Positions 34,056 through 43,433 of a stretch of 64,000 nucleotides of DNA are shown piece by piece. The notes under the pieces are model-generated. The model was given only the letters and a program-made list of their open reading frames with translations, was not told the origin of the DNA and did no database searches. The DNA comes from JAENVU01 sp963765075 (lineage in GTDB: Bacteria; Actinomycetota; Acidimicrobiia; IMCC26256; JAENVU01). The stretch lies in the NCBI GenBank assembly GCA_963765075.1, contig CAVXVA010000008.1, positions 620,001 through 684,000 on the forward strand, read 5' to 3'. The position numbers were made by a program, and so were the translations under genes. How positions within the stretch are numbered: the first letter of the stretch is position 1; each line of letters starts with the position of its first letter.

Positions 34056-35993
34056 TCACGCGGCGCAGCGGGTCGGATCGCGCCAGCAGGCCAGGAGCTC
34101 GGTGGTGAGCCGTCGGCCGATGGCCTTCGAGCCGGCTTTCGAGAAGTGCGAGCCGTCGGGACGGAGTGCGACGCCGTCGACCTCCGCCGCGCATTGACCT
34201 CCCGGGCAGACGAGTTCGGGGAAGTCGAGGATCTCGATCCGCCCGTCGGTTGCCGCCGCGGCTGATCGATAGAGCGCATTGAGATTCGCGATCCGCCCGG
34301 CTTCGTCGAGCCCCGGCAGCACGGAGTCACTGCCCGGGACCGATTCGGGCACCGGGAGAATGATGAGCCGCGCGCCGTGGCGACTCAGGAGCCGCGCCGC
34401 GCGGTCGACCTCCGTACGGAGTCGCGCGTCACCGCCTGGGGTGCCGGGCGCGACGCGCCGGCCCCCGAGGATCCGGTCGACGGCGTCCCAGGTGGAAAGC
34501 CAGATCACGAGATCCGGCTTGGGGTCGGTGCTCACTACCGTCCGCAGTGCCGGGGTGATGACACGGTCGCACTCCCGTGACCACGGGTACGGGCGACCGT
34601 CGGGACGGACGGTCACGCCCCGAAGGATCGAGCACCCCGGCGTCGCGGCGGCTTCGAACCGAATCCCGCGCGCGGTCAGGGCGTCGTCGAGGCCGGGCCC
34701 GAGCGATGCGGCCAGCGAGTCGCCGACGAGGACCGCGTGCGCAGGCGTGCCCGGCTCGCGTGGCCCGAGGGTGGTCGGTGGGGTGGCGGAGGGATCGGAC
34801 GGCCCGAAGAAGTTGGGCGCGGCCGTCGCACCAGCGGTGGCCAACAGGATCGCGGCGGCCCCGGCGAGGAGTCCGGCCGGGACCGCGATCCAGACGCGGG
34901 GAGAGCGCCAGCGCTCACGGATCGGCCGCTCGACGAGGAAGAACGATGTCACGGCGAAGGCCAACGTGAGCCCGACCCGGAATGCGGTGAGTGCGGTGCC
35001 TCCGACGCCGACGCGCGACTCGGTGACGTAGACGATGACCGGCCAGTGCCACAGGTAGATGCCGTAGGAGATCACGCCGATCGCAACGAACGGCCGGAAC
35101 GAGAACAGCCGTGCAATCGGTCCCTCCGGCGCGAGGACCAGCGACGCGATCAGCGTCGCGACCCCGAACGCGAACGCGAACGAGCCGCCGAAGTACAACG
35201 AGCGACTTGCGTCGTGGGCGAACGCGAACGCGGCGAGCGTGGCCAGCAGGGCGGGGAAGCCGACGATGGCCAATCCGCGCTCGGCCCGGGCCGAAGGTCG
35301 AGGGCGGCCCACGAGGGCGAGCGCGAGTAGCGCGCCGATCAGGATCGTGTGCGCGTGAGTATCGGTGCCGTAGTACGAACGGCTGGGATCGTCGGCGTCG
35401 AACAGCGCGGCCATCAACATGACCGACAGGACCGCTCCTCCCGCCGTGACCGCGGCGAGCTTTCCGAGGCGGCCGCGTCCCCAGCGCAGGCAGCCGATCG
35501 TGACGAGTGGCCACACGAGGTAGAACTGCTCCTCGATCGCGAGCGACCACAGGTGGCGGAACGGCGACGGCGCACTGAACAGGTCGAAGTACGACTGACC
35601 GGAGAGCACGAACCGCCAGTTCGCCACGTAGAAGAGGCCGGCGATCCCGTCGCCGCGGAGGCGGCCGAGTTCGGTGGTGGGTACCTCGATCCACGCGAAC
35701 ACCGAGACGCCGAGGACGACCAGGATCAACGCCGGGAGCAAGCGGCGGGCCCGGCGAGCCCAGAACGCGATGACACCGATCGTGTCGTGACGCCGCCACT
35801 CGAGGACCAGCAACGTGGTGATGAGGAAGCCGGAGAGCACGAAGAAGGCGTCGACGCCGAGAAACCCGCCGGTCAGGCCCGTCTCGTCGAGGTGGAAGAT
35901 CACGACTGCGATCACCGAGAGGGCGCGGAGACCGTCGAGGGCCGGGCGATAGGAGAAGTGGCCGGGCGCGTCGGCGGCGGGAGTCGACGTCAC
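34056..35993 (-). CDS. OafA-type acyltransferase 3 with C-terminal SGNH domain
   Basis: The first 380 or so of 645 residues form the multi-helix acyltransferase-3 domain with RPALDGLRALSVIAVVIFH, GFLGVDAFFVLSGFLITTLL, RRARRLLPALI and HLWSLAIEEQFYLVWPL. The C-terminal extracytoplasmic SGNH domain has VLVGDSLAASL (Ser block) and DGSHFSKAGSKAIG (catalytic Asp-x2-His). Such proteins transfer acetyl or other acyl groups to extracellular polysaccharides or lipids. The start is GTG 35993, divergent from the DUF192 gene. Confidence 0.9.
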   Translation of the reverse strand: MTSTPAADAPGHFSYRPALDGLRALSVIAVVIFHLDETGLTGGFLGVDAFFVLSGFLITTLLVLEWRRHDTIGVIAFWARRARRLLPALILVVLGVSVFAWIEVPTTELGRLRGDGIAGLFYVANWRFVLSGQSYFDLFSAPSPFRHLWSLAIEEQFYLVWPLVTIGCLRWGRGRLGKLAAVTAGGAVLSVMLMAALFDADDPSRSYYGTDTHAHTILIGALLALALVGRPRPSARAERGLAIVGFPALLATLAAFAFAHDASRSLYFGGSFAFAFGVATLIASLVLAPEGPIARLFSFRPFVAIGVISYGIYLWHWPVIVYVTESRVGVGGTALTAFRVGLTLAFAVTSFFLVERPIRERWRSPRVWIAVPAGLLAGAAAILLATAGATAAPNFFGPSDPSATPPTTLGPREPGTPAHAVLVGDSLAASLGPGLDDALTARGIRFEAAATPGCSILRGVTVRPDGRPYPWSRECDRVITPALRTVVSTDPKPDLVIWLSTWDAVDRILGGRRVAPGTPGGDARLRTEVDRAARLLSRHGARLIILPVPESVPGSDSVLPGLDEAGRIANLNALYRSAAAATDGRIEILDFPELVCPGGQCAAEVDGVALRPDGSHFSKAGSKAIGRRLTTELLACWRDPTRCAA

Positions 35994-36080
35994 GCGCGGA
36001 TCGTACCGGTGATGAGGCCGCTTCCCGGGTCGGTGGGCGATACCGTCGAGCCATGGCCACAACGGTTCAGGACCTGTGTG

Positions 36081-36407
36081 ATGTGGTTGGTTCGTGACGG
36101 CGAGGTCCTGGCCGCGGCGGAAGTGCCGGCCGGATCGCGGGGTCGAGCCCGAGGCCTGCTGGGCAGGGACGGCATTGACGGCGTCTTGGTGCTGCGACCG
36201 TGTCGGAACGTCCACACCGTCGGAATGCGCTTTCCGATCGACGTGGCTTTCTGCGACTCGACCGGTGTGGTGCTGAAGATGGCGACCCTCCGGCCGCGTC
36301 GGATCTCTCCTCTGGTCGTGCGGGCCGCCTATGCGATCGAGGCCGAGGCGGGCACGTTCGCTCGGTGGAACCTGCGCGTCGGCGACTCGGTGGAGCTGCG
36401 ACCATGA
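36081..36407 (+). CDS. DUF192 family protein
   Basis: This 108-residue protein has the DUF192 core: RARGLLGRDGIDGVLVLRP, the conserved NVHTVGMRFPIDVAFCD and VLKMATLRPRRISP, ending AYAIEAEAGTFARWNLRVGD. Members are often small secreted or cytoplasmic beta-barrel proteins of unknown role. ATG 36081 has AGGA 6 bases upstream, but the frame remains open further upstream, so the start is uncertain. It overlaps rsmI by four bases. Confidence 0.75.
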   Translation: MWLVRDGEVLAAAEVPAGSRGRARGLLGRDGIDGVLVLRPCRNVHTVGMRFPIDVAFCDSTGVVLKMATLRPRRISPLVVRAAYAIEAEAGTFARWNLRVGDSVELRP

Positions 36408-37261
36408 CCGAACCCCGCGGCGCACTCGTATTGGTCGGCACGCCGATCGGAAACCTCGGCGATCTCAGTGAACGAGTGCTCGATGCCCTTCGGGATGCCG
36501 ACGTCATCGCCGCGGAAGACACGCGCCGAACACGCGCGCTGTTGTCGCACGCGGGGATTCCCGCCGCCGGCCGCTTGCGTGCGGTCCCCGCCCACGACGA
36601 ACTCGCGAGCGTCGACTGGGTGGTGCGTGACGTCGCCGCCGGGCTGCGGGTCGTGTGTGTGACCGACGCCGGGATGCCGGGCATTAGCGACCCGGGCTCG
36701 CGACTCGTTCGGGCGTGCCTCGACGCCGGACTCGCGGTCGAGGTCGTTCCCGGCCCGTCGGCGGTCACGACCGCGCTGGTGCTCTCGGGCCTGCCCACGG
36801 ACCGCTTCGTCTTCGAGGGGTTCCTCCCTCGGAAGGGGGCGACCCGATCGGAGCGGCTCCAGGCGCTGGCCCGCGAAGCCCGCACGTCGGTGCTCTTCGA
36901 ATCGCCCCGGCGAGTGGCGGCCACCCTGCGGGAACTGGCCGAACACTGCGGCGAGCAGCGGGAGGCGGCCGTGGCGCGGGAGCTGACGAAGCTGCACGAG
37001 GAGGTGAGCCGCGGTCCGCTCGGTGATCTGGCGACGGCCGCCGAGGCCGAAGCGCCGCGTGGTGAATGTGTGATCGTGGTCGGCGGCGCGGATTCGGTGC
37101 GCGCGGACGTGACGGATGCCGACGTCGATGTGGCACTCAGCGCGGAACTCGCGAACGGAACGTCGACCCGGGACGCGGCCGCAATCGTGAGTGCTCGCCT
37201 CGGCATGGGCCGCCGCGAGGTCTACGCCCGGGCGGTGCGCCTCAAGTCCCGGACGCGGTGA
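36404..37261 (+). CDS. rsmI: 16S rRNA (cytidine1402-2'-O)-methyltransferase
   Basis: This 285-residue SAM-dependent methyltransferase of the tetrapyrrole-methylase fold should 2'-O-methylate C1402 of 16S rRNA. Diagnostic segments are LVLVGTPIGNLGDLSERVL, AAEDTRRTRALLSHAGI, VTDAGMPGISDPGSRLV, VVPGPSAVTTALVLSGLP and FEGFLPRKGATR. It is coupled to DUF192 upstream (ATGA). Its last 20 bases overlap the convergent AbrB-like gene. Confidence 0.93.
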   Translation: MTEPRGALVLVGTPIGNLGDLSERVLDALRDADVIAAEDTRRTRALLSHAGIPAAGRLRAVPAHDELASVDWVVRDVAAGLRVVCVTDAGMPGISDPGSRLVRACLDAGLAVEVVPGPSAVTTALVLSGLPTDRFVFEGFLPRKGATRSERLQALAREARTSVLFESPRRVAATLRELAEHCGEQREAAVARELTKLHEEVSRGPLGDLATAAEAEAPRGECVIVVGGADSVRADVTDADVDVALSAELANGTSTRDAAAIVSARLGMGRREVYARAVRLKSRTR

Positions 37262-37487
37262 GCTTCTCGACGCAGGCCGCGCAGACCACGCGGCGGGAGA
37301 AATCGCGGAGGTTCTCGGAGCCCGCGCAGAACACACACCGTTGTTCGACCTTCTCGAGCACGATGCGGTCGGGTTCGGCCGACATCATCACGAGGTCCCC
37401 GACGTCGATCCGCAGCGCCTTGCGCATCTCGACCGGCAGCACGACCCGACCGAGTTGATCGACTTTGCGGGCGACGCCGTTGGCCAT
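37242..37487 (-). CDS. AbrB/MazE-type DNA-binding protein with zinc-ribbon tail
   Basis: This 81-residue protein starts with a swapped-hairpin AbrB domain (ARKVDQLGRVVLPVEMRKAL, IDVGDLVMMSAEPDRIVLEK). It ends with two Cys pairs, CVFC and CAAC (about residues 51-72), that look like a treble-clef or zinc ribbon. It probably acts as a dimeric transcription factor. It is divergent from metG, with 74 bases between the starts that could hold its operator. Confidence 0.85.
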   Translation of the reverse strand: MANGVARKVDQLGRVVLPVEMRKALRIDVGDLVMMSAEPDRIVLEKVEQRCVFCAGSENLRDFSRRVVCAACVEKLTASGT

Positions 37488-37548
37488 GTGATGAATCCCC
37501 TCGCACTGTGCGCCGAGCGAAGAAGCTCGGATCCGCCCGGACCGTCGG

Positions 37549-37554
37549 TACTGT
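37549..37554 (+). promoter_or_regulatory. -10 element TACTGT for metG
   Basis: TACTGT (TAnnnT) ends 7 bases before the GTG start of metG at 37562, again consistent with a leaderless transcript. Confidence 0.45.
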
Positions 37555-37561
37555 AGAGCGC

Positions 37562-39088
37562 GTGTCCAACTCCTTCTACGTGACGACGCCGATCTACTAC
37601 GTGAACGACGCGCCCCACATCGGACACGCGTACACCACGATTCATGCCGATGTCCTGGCCCGGTGGCGGCGATTGCACGGCGACGATGTCCTGTTCCTCA
37701 CCGGCACCGATGAGCACGGCCTGAAAATCCAGCGCGCCGCCGAGGAACGCGGCGTGACGCCCTTGGAGTGGGCCGACACCACCAGCGCCCGATTTCGCGC
37801 CGCGTGGGAGTTGCTCGACATCAGCAACGACGACTTCATTCGCACCACCGAGCCGCGTCACCGCATCTCCGTGCAGGCGTTCCTCCAGCAGGTCTACGAC
37901 AACGGTTTCATCGAACTCGCCACCTACGAGGGCCTGTACTGCGTCGCGTGCGAGGCGTATTACGTCGAGGACGACCTCGTCGACGATCTCTGTCCGATCC
38001 ATCACCGACCGGTCGAGAGTGTGACGGAGGAGAACTACTTCTTCCAGCTCTCGCGGTTCCAGCAGCCATTGCTCGACTACTACGAAGCGCATCCGGAGGC
38101 GGTCCGCCCCGAAGGGAAGCGCAACGAGGTGCTCGGCTTCATCAAACAGGGCCTGCGCGATTTTTCGATGAGTCGGACGTCGATCTCGTGGGGTATCCCG
38201 CTGCCGTGGGACCCCGAGCACGTCACCTACGTCTGGTACGACGCGCTGATCAACTACGCGACCGCGGTGGGATTCGGCGCCGACCCGGAGCAGTTCGCGC
38301 GGCGGTGGCCGGCGCAGTATCACCTGCTGGCCAAGGACATTCTGCGGTTTCACGCCGTGTATTGGCCCGCGATGTTGATGGCGGCCGGGCTCCCGTTGCC
38401 CGAGTGTGTCTTCGCCCACGGGTATCTGCTCGTCGGCGGCGAGAAGATGAGCAAGACGAGTCTCAACAACATCGCGCCGGCGGACCTCGTCCCCGAGTTC
38501 GGCAGCGACGGGTTCCGCTACCACTTCGTCACCGACGTTCGCTTCGGGCAAGACGGTGACTTCAGCTACGAGGGAATGGTCGCTCGCTACAACTCGGATC
38601 TCGCGAACAACTTCGGCAACCTCGCGAGTCGGGTCCTCAACATGGCGGTCTCGTACTGCGACGGTCGGGTGCCCGACGTCCGAGCCGATGGTCCGCTGGC
38701 GACCCAGGCGGCGGCGGCGGTGGAAACGATGGAAGCCGCCCTCGCCGAACTCAATTACGCCGACGGCTTCGGTGCAGTGTGGCAACTCATTCGCGACGCG
38801 AACTCCTACATCGAGAACTCCGAACCGTGGAAGACCCACAAAGCCGGCGACACCGCGGCGACCGCCGCGGTGCTCGGCGACTGCCTCGAGGCGCTGAGGA
38901 TCATCGCGGTGCTCGCATCGCCGCTGATTCCTCGCGCGGCCGCAGACCTGTGGGCCCGCCTCGGGTTGGAGGGTGCTCCCGAAGACCAGCGGCTCCCCGG
39001 CGCCGTGGTCTGGGGGAGTGCGCTCACCGCCGGGAATGCGTTGGTCAAAGGGGCAGCGCTGTTCCCTCGCCTCGAACCCACTCCGTGA
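37562..39088 (+). CDS. metG: Methionyl-tRNA synthetase
   Basis: This 508-residue class I synthetase charges tRNA-Met. It has the HIGH motif (residues 19-22 in NDAPHIGHAYTTIHAD) and the KMSKS loop as GGEKMSKTSLNN. A single zinc knuckle has ligands C-x2-C ... C-x2-H (CVAC and CPIH), the Thermus-type pattern. It lacks the C-terminal tRNA-binding OB domain. The GTG at 37562 is chosen because homology begins immediately. The stop overlaps the tatD start (GTGA). Confidence 0.95.
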   Translation: MSNSFYVTTPIYYVNDAPHIGHAYTTIHADVLARWRRLHGDDVLFLTGTDEHGLKIQRAAEERGVTPLEWADTTSARFRAAWELLDISNDDFIRTTEPRHRISVQAFLQQVYDNGFIELATYEGLYCVACEAYYVEDDLVDDLCPIHHRPVESVTEENYFFQLSRFQQPLLDYYEAHPEAVRPEGKRNEVLGFIKQGLRDFSMSRTSISWGIPLPWDPEHVTYVWYDALINYATAVGFGADPEQFARRWPAQYHLLAKDILRFHAVYWPAMLMAAGLPLPECVFAHGYLLVGGEKMSKTSLNNIAPADLVPEFGSDGFRYHFVTDVRFGQDGDFSYEGMVARYNSDLANNFGNLASRVLNMAVSYCDGRVPDVRADGPLATQAAAAVETMEAALAELNYADGFGAVWQLIRDANSYIENSEPWKTHKAGDTAATAAVLGDCLEALRIIAVLASPLIPRAAADLWARLGLEGAPEDQRLPGAVVWGSALTAGNALVKGAALFPRLEPTP

Positions 39089-39873
39089 TCGGGACCGACC
39101 ACACCTCGGCGGCGGTGCGCTGGGTCGACAGTCACTGCCATCTCCCGGCCGATCCGGTGGAGGCGGACGCAATCTGTGACCGGGCCCGGGCGGCGGGGAT
39201 CGAATGGCTGGTGTGCGTCGGCACCGATCTGGCCACCTCCCGGGCGGCCGTCGAGTTGGCCCGGCACCGGTCCGACGTCCTGGCCACCGTCGGGCTCCAT
39301 CCGCACGATGCCGCCCAGCTCGACGAGCAGTGGGCCGATCTCGTGGATCTCGCGGCAGCCCCGGAGGTGGTCGCCATCGGGGAGGCTGGTCTCGACCACC
39401 ACTACGAGCACTCGCCGGGACCCGACCAAGCGGCCGCATTCCGGGCCCAGATCCGATTGGCCCACGACCTCGATCGGGCGCTCGTGATCCACACTCGCGA
39501 GGCGTGGGACGAGACCTTCGCGATTCTCGACGAGGAGCAGGTCCCGCGCCGGACCGTGTTCCATTGCTTCACCGGCGGACCGACCGAAGCAGCGGCCGGT
39601 GTCGAGCGCGGCGCGTACCTCTCGTTCAGCGGGATCGTCACCTTCAAGAACGCGACCGACGTGCGTGCCGCCGCGGCCGCCGTTCCCCTCGACCGGGTAC
39701 TCGTCGAGACCGACAGCCCCTATCTCGCGCCCGTTCCCTACCGCGGCACGACCAACGAACCCGCGAGGGTTCGCGAGGTCGGCGCCGGTCTGGCAGCCGC
39801 CCGAAATGAAGATGTCGCAATCGTGGCGGAAGTCACCCGCCAGAACGCTGACCTGGTCTTTCGCGCCGGGTGA
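39085..39873 (+). CDS. tatD: TatD-family metal-dependent DNase
   Basis: This 262-residue TIM-barrel hydrolase shows the metal motif VDSHCHLPAD, the segment TVGLHPHDA, EAGLDHHY, LVIHTREAWDET, FHCFTGG and the final VLVETDSPYLAPVPYRG. TatD proteins are 3'-5' exonucleases in DNA repair and turnover. The GTG at 39085 overlaps the metG stop. The metG-tatD-rpfB-rsmA-ispE order is standard in actinobacteria and supports the assignment. Confidence 0.93.
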   Translation: MIGTDHTSAAVRWVDSHCHLPADPVEADAICDRARAAGIEWLVCVGTDLATSRAAVELARHRSDVLATVGLHPHDAAQLDEQWADLVDLAAAPEVVAIGEAGLDHHYEHSPGPDQAAAFRAQIRLAHDLDRALVIHTREAWDETFAILDEEQVPRRTVFHCFTGGPTEAAAGVERGAYLSFSGIVTFKNATDVRAAAAAVPLDRVLVETDSPYLAPVPYRGTTNEPARVREVGAGLAAARNEDVAIVAEVTRQNADLVFRAG

Positions 39874-39972
39874 CCCGGTCACGCTCGTCAAAGTGCTGCC
39901 AGATACTGGTATCTAGATTGACCGGTCCCAGGACCATCGTTAGGTTCGCCGGGTCTTGCCGACCGCCTCGGA

Positions 39973-41655
39973 GTGCGGTCGACCAACCGGGAGGCGGACC
40001 CGATCAGCGATCACCTCACGCGTCGCAACGCGCGGACGACCGGCGCCGACTCGCGCGCCCGTCGTCACCTCGTACGCGCGATTCCGATGTCGCCGGCGCG
40101 CCAGGCTGCGCCGGAGCCGGACGTGTGGCTGCCGATCCTGGACCTCACCGCTGAACTCGAGACGATCGATGTCACCGGTGAACTCGAGCTGATCGCCCTC
40201 GAAGAGGGTCGGGTCGACCTCGAACGCGAACTCGAAGCCCTCGAGATCGATTTTTGGAAGTCGGCCGAGACCGATCACCCGTTCCTGACCGGCGAACTCC
40301 CGGCCCCCGAGGTGGTCCCGGTGGCCCCGGTGGTTCCGCCGGCATCTGTGGTCGAGACGTCCCCGGTCGTCCCGACCGCAGTGGTGGCCGAGCCGGAAGC
40401 GATTCCGGATGAACCTCCATGTGCCGACGTCGTGGTTCCCGACGCCGGGATGCTGCCCGAGGCCTACGCCGCCGTCCGCCCGAGTCGGCCCGCGATCGTG
40501 GCGCGCCGCCGGTCGCTGCGCCTGCGCCGCCGCGTGGTCGCCACCGGTCTGACGGCCTTGCTGGTCGCCGCCTGCGTCGCCGTCACCGGCCGAGTGATCG
40601 GCGGTACCAATCCCCGGCGTGACATCACCGTGTCGATCGATGGTCAGGCCAACACCCTGGTGACCCGGGCCGGGACCGTCGGGGCGCTCCTCGCCGCCCA
40701 GGGGGTTGTGCTTCGCTCCGGCGACCGGGTCGTTCCGGAGGCTTCGGCTCAGTTACGCCAAGGCATGCCGATCCAGGTCTTCCGCTCGTTTCCGATCACG
40801 GTTGACGCCGACGGCGTGGTGGCCGAGCACCGCACGACCCGACGATCGGTGCCGGCCCTCCGCAAGGAACTGGGTCTCGCGCCGGCCCTCGTGCGCGTGG
40901 GGACGAATCGCGGCCTCGAGCGCGGTGACCGCGTCGTGCTGCGTACTCCTCACGACGTCACGCTGGCGGTGGATGGCACCTCGACGCCGATCACCAACAC
41001 CACGTCGCTGACCGTGGCTGAGTTACTCGCGGCGCAGAACATCGGGCTCGGCCCCGTAGACCAGGTCGAGCCGGCGCTGACCACGCGCCTCGGGCCCGCG
41101 ATGTCGATTCGGGTGTCCCGCCTCCACGAAGACGAGGTCGCAGCCGACCAACCGATTCCGTTCCCGACCCAGTACCGCGACGACCCGACTCTGGCGGCCG
41201 GGCACACGGCGACGATCCAATCCGGAAAGAACGGCGTGGTCCGAGTCGTGTCGAAGGTGCTGAGGAAGGACGGCGTCGCAGTTCGGTGGACCGAGGTCCG
41301 CCGTGAGGTGCTCGTCAACCCGGTCACGCTGATCCAACGCCGGGGTACGAAGCCGTCGGGCACCCAGAAGCCGGTGGCGCTGCCCGTCGCCAATGGGGGA
41401 GCCCGGTTCTTCCAGTCGGGTTCGGCGACGTACTACAAGAGTCACGCCGGGCCGGGCGCGTGCGCCCACCTGACCCTGCCGATGGGCACGATCGTGAAGA
41501 TCGTCGCGTCGAACGGCCGGGTGGCACAGTGCCGGGTGGGTGACCGGGGCCCGCAGGCGTGGACCGGTCACATCATCGATTTGAACCCCGACGTGTTCCA
41601 GGCGCTCGCGCCACTTGGCACCGGGGTGATCTCGGTCAAGCTCTACATCATGTGA
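39973..41655 (+). CDS. RpfB-like cell-wall protein with DUF348, G5 and RlpA-type barrel
   Basis: This 560-residue protein sits where actinobacteria usually carry rpfB. An acidic cytoplasmic N-terminus of about 170 residues is followed by one membrane helix (VVATGLTALLVAACVAVTG), three DUF348 modules (e.g. DITVSIDGQANTLVTRAGTV; ITVDADGVVAEHRTT; VTLAVDGTSTPITN), a G5-like region (RVVSKVLRKDGVAVRWTEVR) and a C-terminal double-psi beta-barrel. The barrel has GSATYYKSHAGPGACAHLTL, LPMGTIVKIV and GHIIDLNPDVFQAL, including the RlpA-type Asp. The transglycosylase-like Rpf domain is absent. A peptidoglycan-cleaving role is inferred. The start is GTG 39973, or possibly ATG 40087. Confidence 0.8.
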   Translation: MRSTNREADPISDHLTRRNARTTGADSRARRHLVRAIPMSPARQAAPEPDVWLPILDLTAELETIDVTGELELIALEEGRVDLERELEALEIDFWKSAETDHPFLTGELPAPEVVPVAPVVPPASVVETSPVVPTAVVAEPEAIPDEPPCADVVVPDAGMLPEAYAAVRPSRPAIVARRRSLRLRRRVVATGLTALLVAACVAVTGRVIGGTNPRRDITVSIDGQANTLVTRAGTVGALLAAQGVVLRSGDRVVPEASAQLRQGMPIQVFRSFPITVDADGVVAEHRTTRRSVPALRKELGLAPALVRVGTNRGLERGDRVVLRTPHDVTLAVDGTSTPITNTTSLTVAELLAAQNIGLGPVDQVEPALTTRLGPAMSIRVSRLHEDEVAADQPIPFPTQYRDDPTLAAGHTATIQSGKNGVVRVVSKVLRKDGVAVRWTEVRREVLVNPVTLIQRRGTKPSGTQKPVALPVANGGARFFQSGSATYYKSHAGPGACAHLTLPMGTIVKIVASNGRVAQCRVGDRGPQAWTGHIIDLNPDVFQALAPLGTGVISVKLYIM

Positions 41656-41665
41656 GCACGCGCCG

Positions 41666-42514
41666 ATGGCGCTGACTCCCGCCACGATCCCCGCGCTGCT
41701 CGCTCGGCACGGCCTGGCGCCCAGCCGTGCACTGGGCCAGAACTTTTTGGCTGACCCGAACACTGCGACCAAGATCGCGCGTCTCGCCGAGATCGAGCCC
41801 GGCGACCGCGTGCTCGAGATCGGCCCGGGTGTCGGATCGTTGACCGTCGCGCTCCTCGCCGCGGGCGCACAGGTGACCGCGCTGGAACTCGACCGGCACG
41901 TGATCCCGGCGTTGGAGGAGTCCGTCGGTCCCGGTGCCGTGCGGATCGTCGTCGGTGATGCACTGCAGGTCGACCTCGACGACATCGTGGGCGGGGCCGG
42001 CGCCGACGCGGCGACGTGGCACATGGTGTCGAACCTGCCCTACAACGTCGCGACGCCGATCGTGATGCGGATCCTCGAGTCGGCACCGTCGGTCACGTCG
42101 ATGTTGGTGATGGTCCAGCGTGAGGTCGGCGAACGCATGGCGGCCGGTCCCGGGTCGAAGATCTACGGTGCCGTCTCGGTGAAGATCGCCTACTTCGGCC
42201 GGGCGGAGATGGTCGGGGTCGTCCCGCCCTCGGTGTTCATCCCCGCGCCCAAGGTCGACTCCGCGTTGGTGCGGATTCGTCGGGCCCCGACCCCGACGGT
42301 CGCGGTGCCGTCGGCGGACCGGTTGTTCGCATTGGTGCGGGCCGGTTTCGGTCAACGGCGCAAGATGCTGCGCGGGGCGCTGAAAGGCGAGCTGGGTGCC
42401 GACGTCGAAACCGTGCTCGCCGAGGCCGGGATCGACGGCCGGGCCCGGGCGGAGACGCTGGACCTCGACCAGTGGGCCGCGATCGCGCGAGCCGACGCCG
42501 AGCACAATGGGTGA
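41666..42514 (+). CDS. rsmA: 16S rRNA A1518/A1519 dimethyltransferase
   Basis: This 282-residue RsmA/KsgA enzyme dimethylates two adenosines near the 3' end of 16S rRNA late in small-subunit assembly. Seen are LGQNFLADPNTATKIA, the SAM site EIGPGVGSLTVALL, ALELDRHVIPAL, the catalytic NLPYNVATPIV and the C-terminal FGQRRKMLRGALKG. It begins 10 bases after the RpfB-like gene, and its end overlaps or abuts ispE. Confidence 0.95.
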   Translation: MALTPATIPALLARHGLAPSRALGQNFLADPNTATKIARLAEIEPGDRVLEIGPGVGSLTVALLAAGAQVTALELDRHVIPALEESVGPGAVRIVVGDALQVDLDDIVGGAGADAATWHMVSNLPYNVATPIVMRILESAPSVTSMLVMVQREVGERMAAGPGSKIYGAVSVKIAYFGRAEMVGVVPPSVFIPAPKVDSALVRIRRAPTPTVAVPSADRLFALVRAGFGQRRKMLRGALKGELGADVETVLAEAGIDGRARAETLDLDQWAAIARADAEHNG

Positions 42515-42518
42515 CTTC

Positions 42519-43382
42519 ATGACCCCCACTCCCCAGCCGGCCGTCGTCCGCGCGCACGCGAAGCTGACCCTGACGCTGCGCGTCCTCGGTACCCGGCCCG
42601 ATGGGTTCCACGCGTTGGAGGCGCTGACGGTGATGGTGTCGGCACCGTTCGACACCCTGAGCATCGGACACGCGGTACCGGGTGAGGTGACGTTGCGAGT
42701 CCACGGCGGCACCGAGGACGTCCCGCGCGACGAGACCAACCTGGTCGTGGGGGCGGCCCGGGCCGTGCTCCCCTCCGACGCGGGTGCATCGATCGAGTTG
42801 GCCAAATCCATCCCGTCCGGCGCTGGGCTCGGTGGCGGTTCGGCCGATGCCGCGGCGGTCCTCCGCGTCCTGCGCGCCCGACACGGGATCGACGACCGTG
42901 CCGTCATGGCCGCGGCGGAGGCGCTCGGCTCCGATGTGCCGGTGTGCCTGCTGGGTCGCCCGGTGATGATGCGGGGCCGAGGCGAACTGCTCGATCCGGT
43001 CGAGCTGGCCGACGAGATGCACCTGGTGATTGCGACTCCTGCCGTCCACGTGTCGACCCCGACCGTGTTTCGAGCGTGGGACGCCATGGGTGGGCCCCGA
43101 AGCGACCGAGTGGTGGAATCCCCGAATGGTGTGGGCCACCTGGTCGACGGTCTGGTCAACGACCTGGAACCCGCCGCCGAGGCCGTGGCTCCGGAACTGG
43201 CCGAGTTCCGCGAGCGGATCGAAGCGATCACCGGGATGTCGGCCCTGCTCGCGGGCAGCGGATCGTCCTACTGGCTGGCGGTGAGCGACGCAGAGACGGC
43301 GGCCTACGTGGCGGCGCGACTCAACCAGGAGTTGCAGATCGAGACGGTGGCCGGGCACGCACTTCGGAACCCGATTGCGTGA
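42519..43382 (+). CDS. ispE: 4-diphosphocytidyl-2-C-methyl-D-erythritol kinase
   Basis: This 287-residue GHMP kinase catalyses the ATP-dependent step of the MEP isoprenoid pathway. The start AHAKLTLTLRVLGTRPDGFH and the ATP loop PSGAGLGGGSADAAAVLR are diagnostic, and ALLAGSGSSYWLAV is the third GHMP motif. ATG 42519 follows GGGTGA; an in-frame ATG at 42507 would overlap rsmA by eight bases. The pairing with rsmA is typical of actinobacteria. Confidence 0.92.
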   Translation: MTPTPQPAVVRAHAKLTLTLRVLGTRPDGFHALEALTVMVSAPFDTLSIGHAVPGEVTLRVHGGTEDVPRDETNLVVGAARAVLPSDAGASIELAKSIPSGAGLGGGSADAAAVLRVLRARHGIDDRAVMAAAEALGSDVPVCLLGRPVMMRGRGELLDPVELADEMHLVIATPAVHVSTPTVFRAWDAMGGPRSDRVVESPNGVGHLVDGLVNDLEPAAEAVAPELAEFRERIEAITGMSALLAGSGSSYWLAVSDAETAAYVAARLNQELQIETVAGHALRNPIA

Positions 43383-43433
43383 TGGTCACCTGATCGATGA
43401 TCGCGGCCCGGAGGCCGCGGGCACAGGGGTCGG

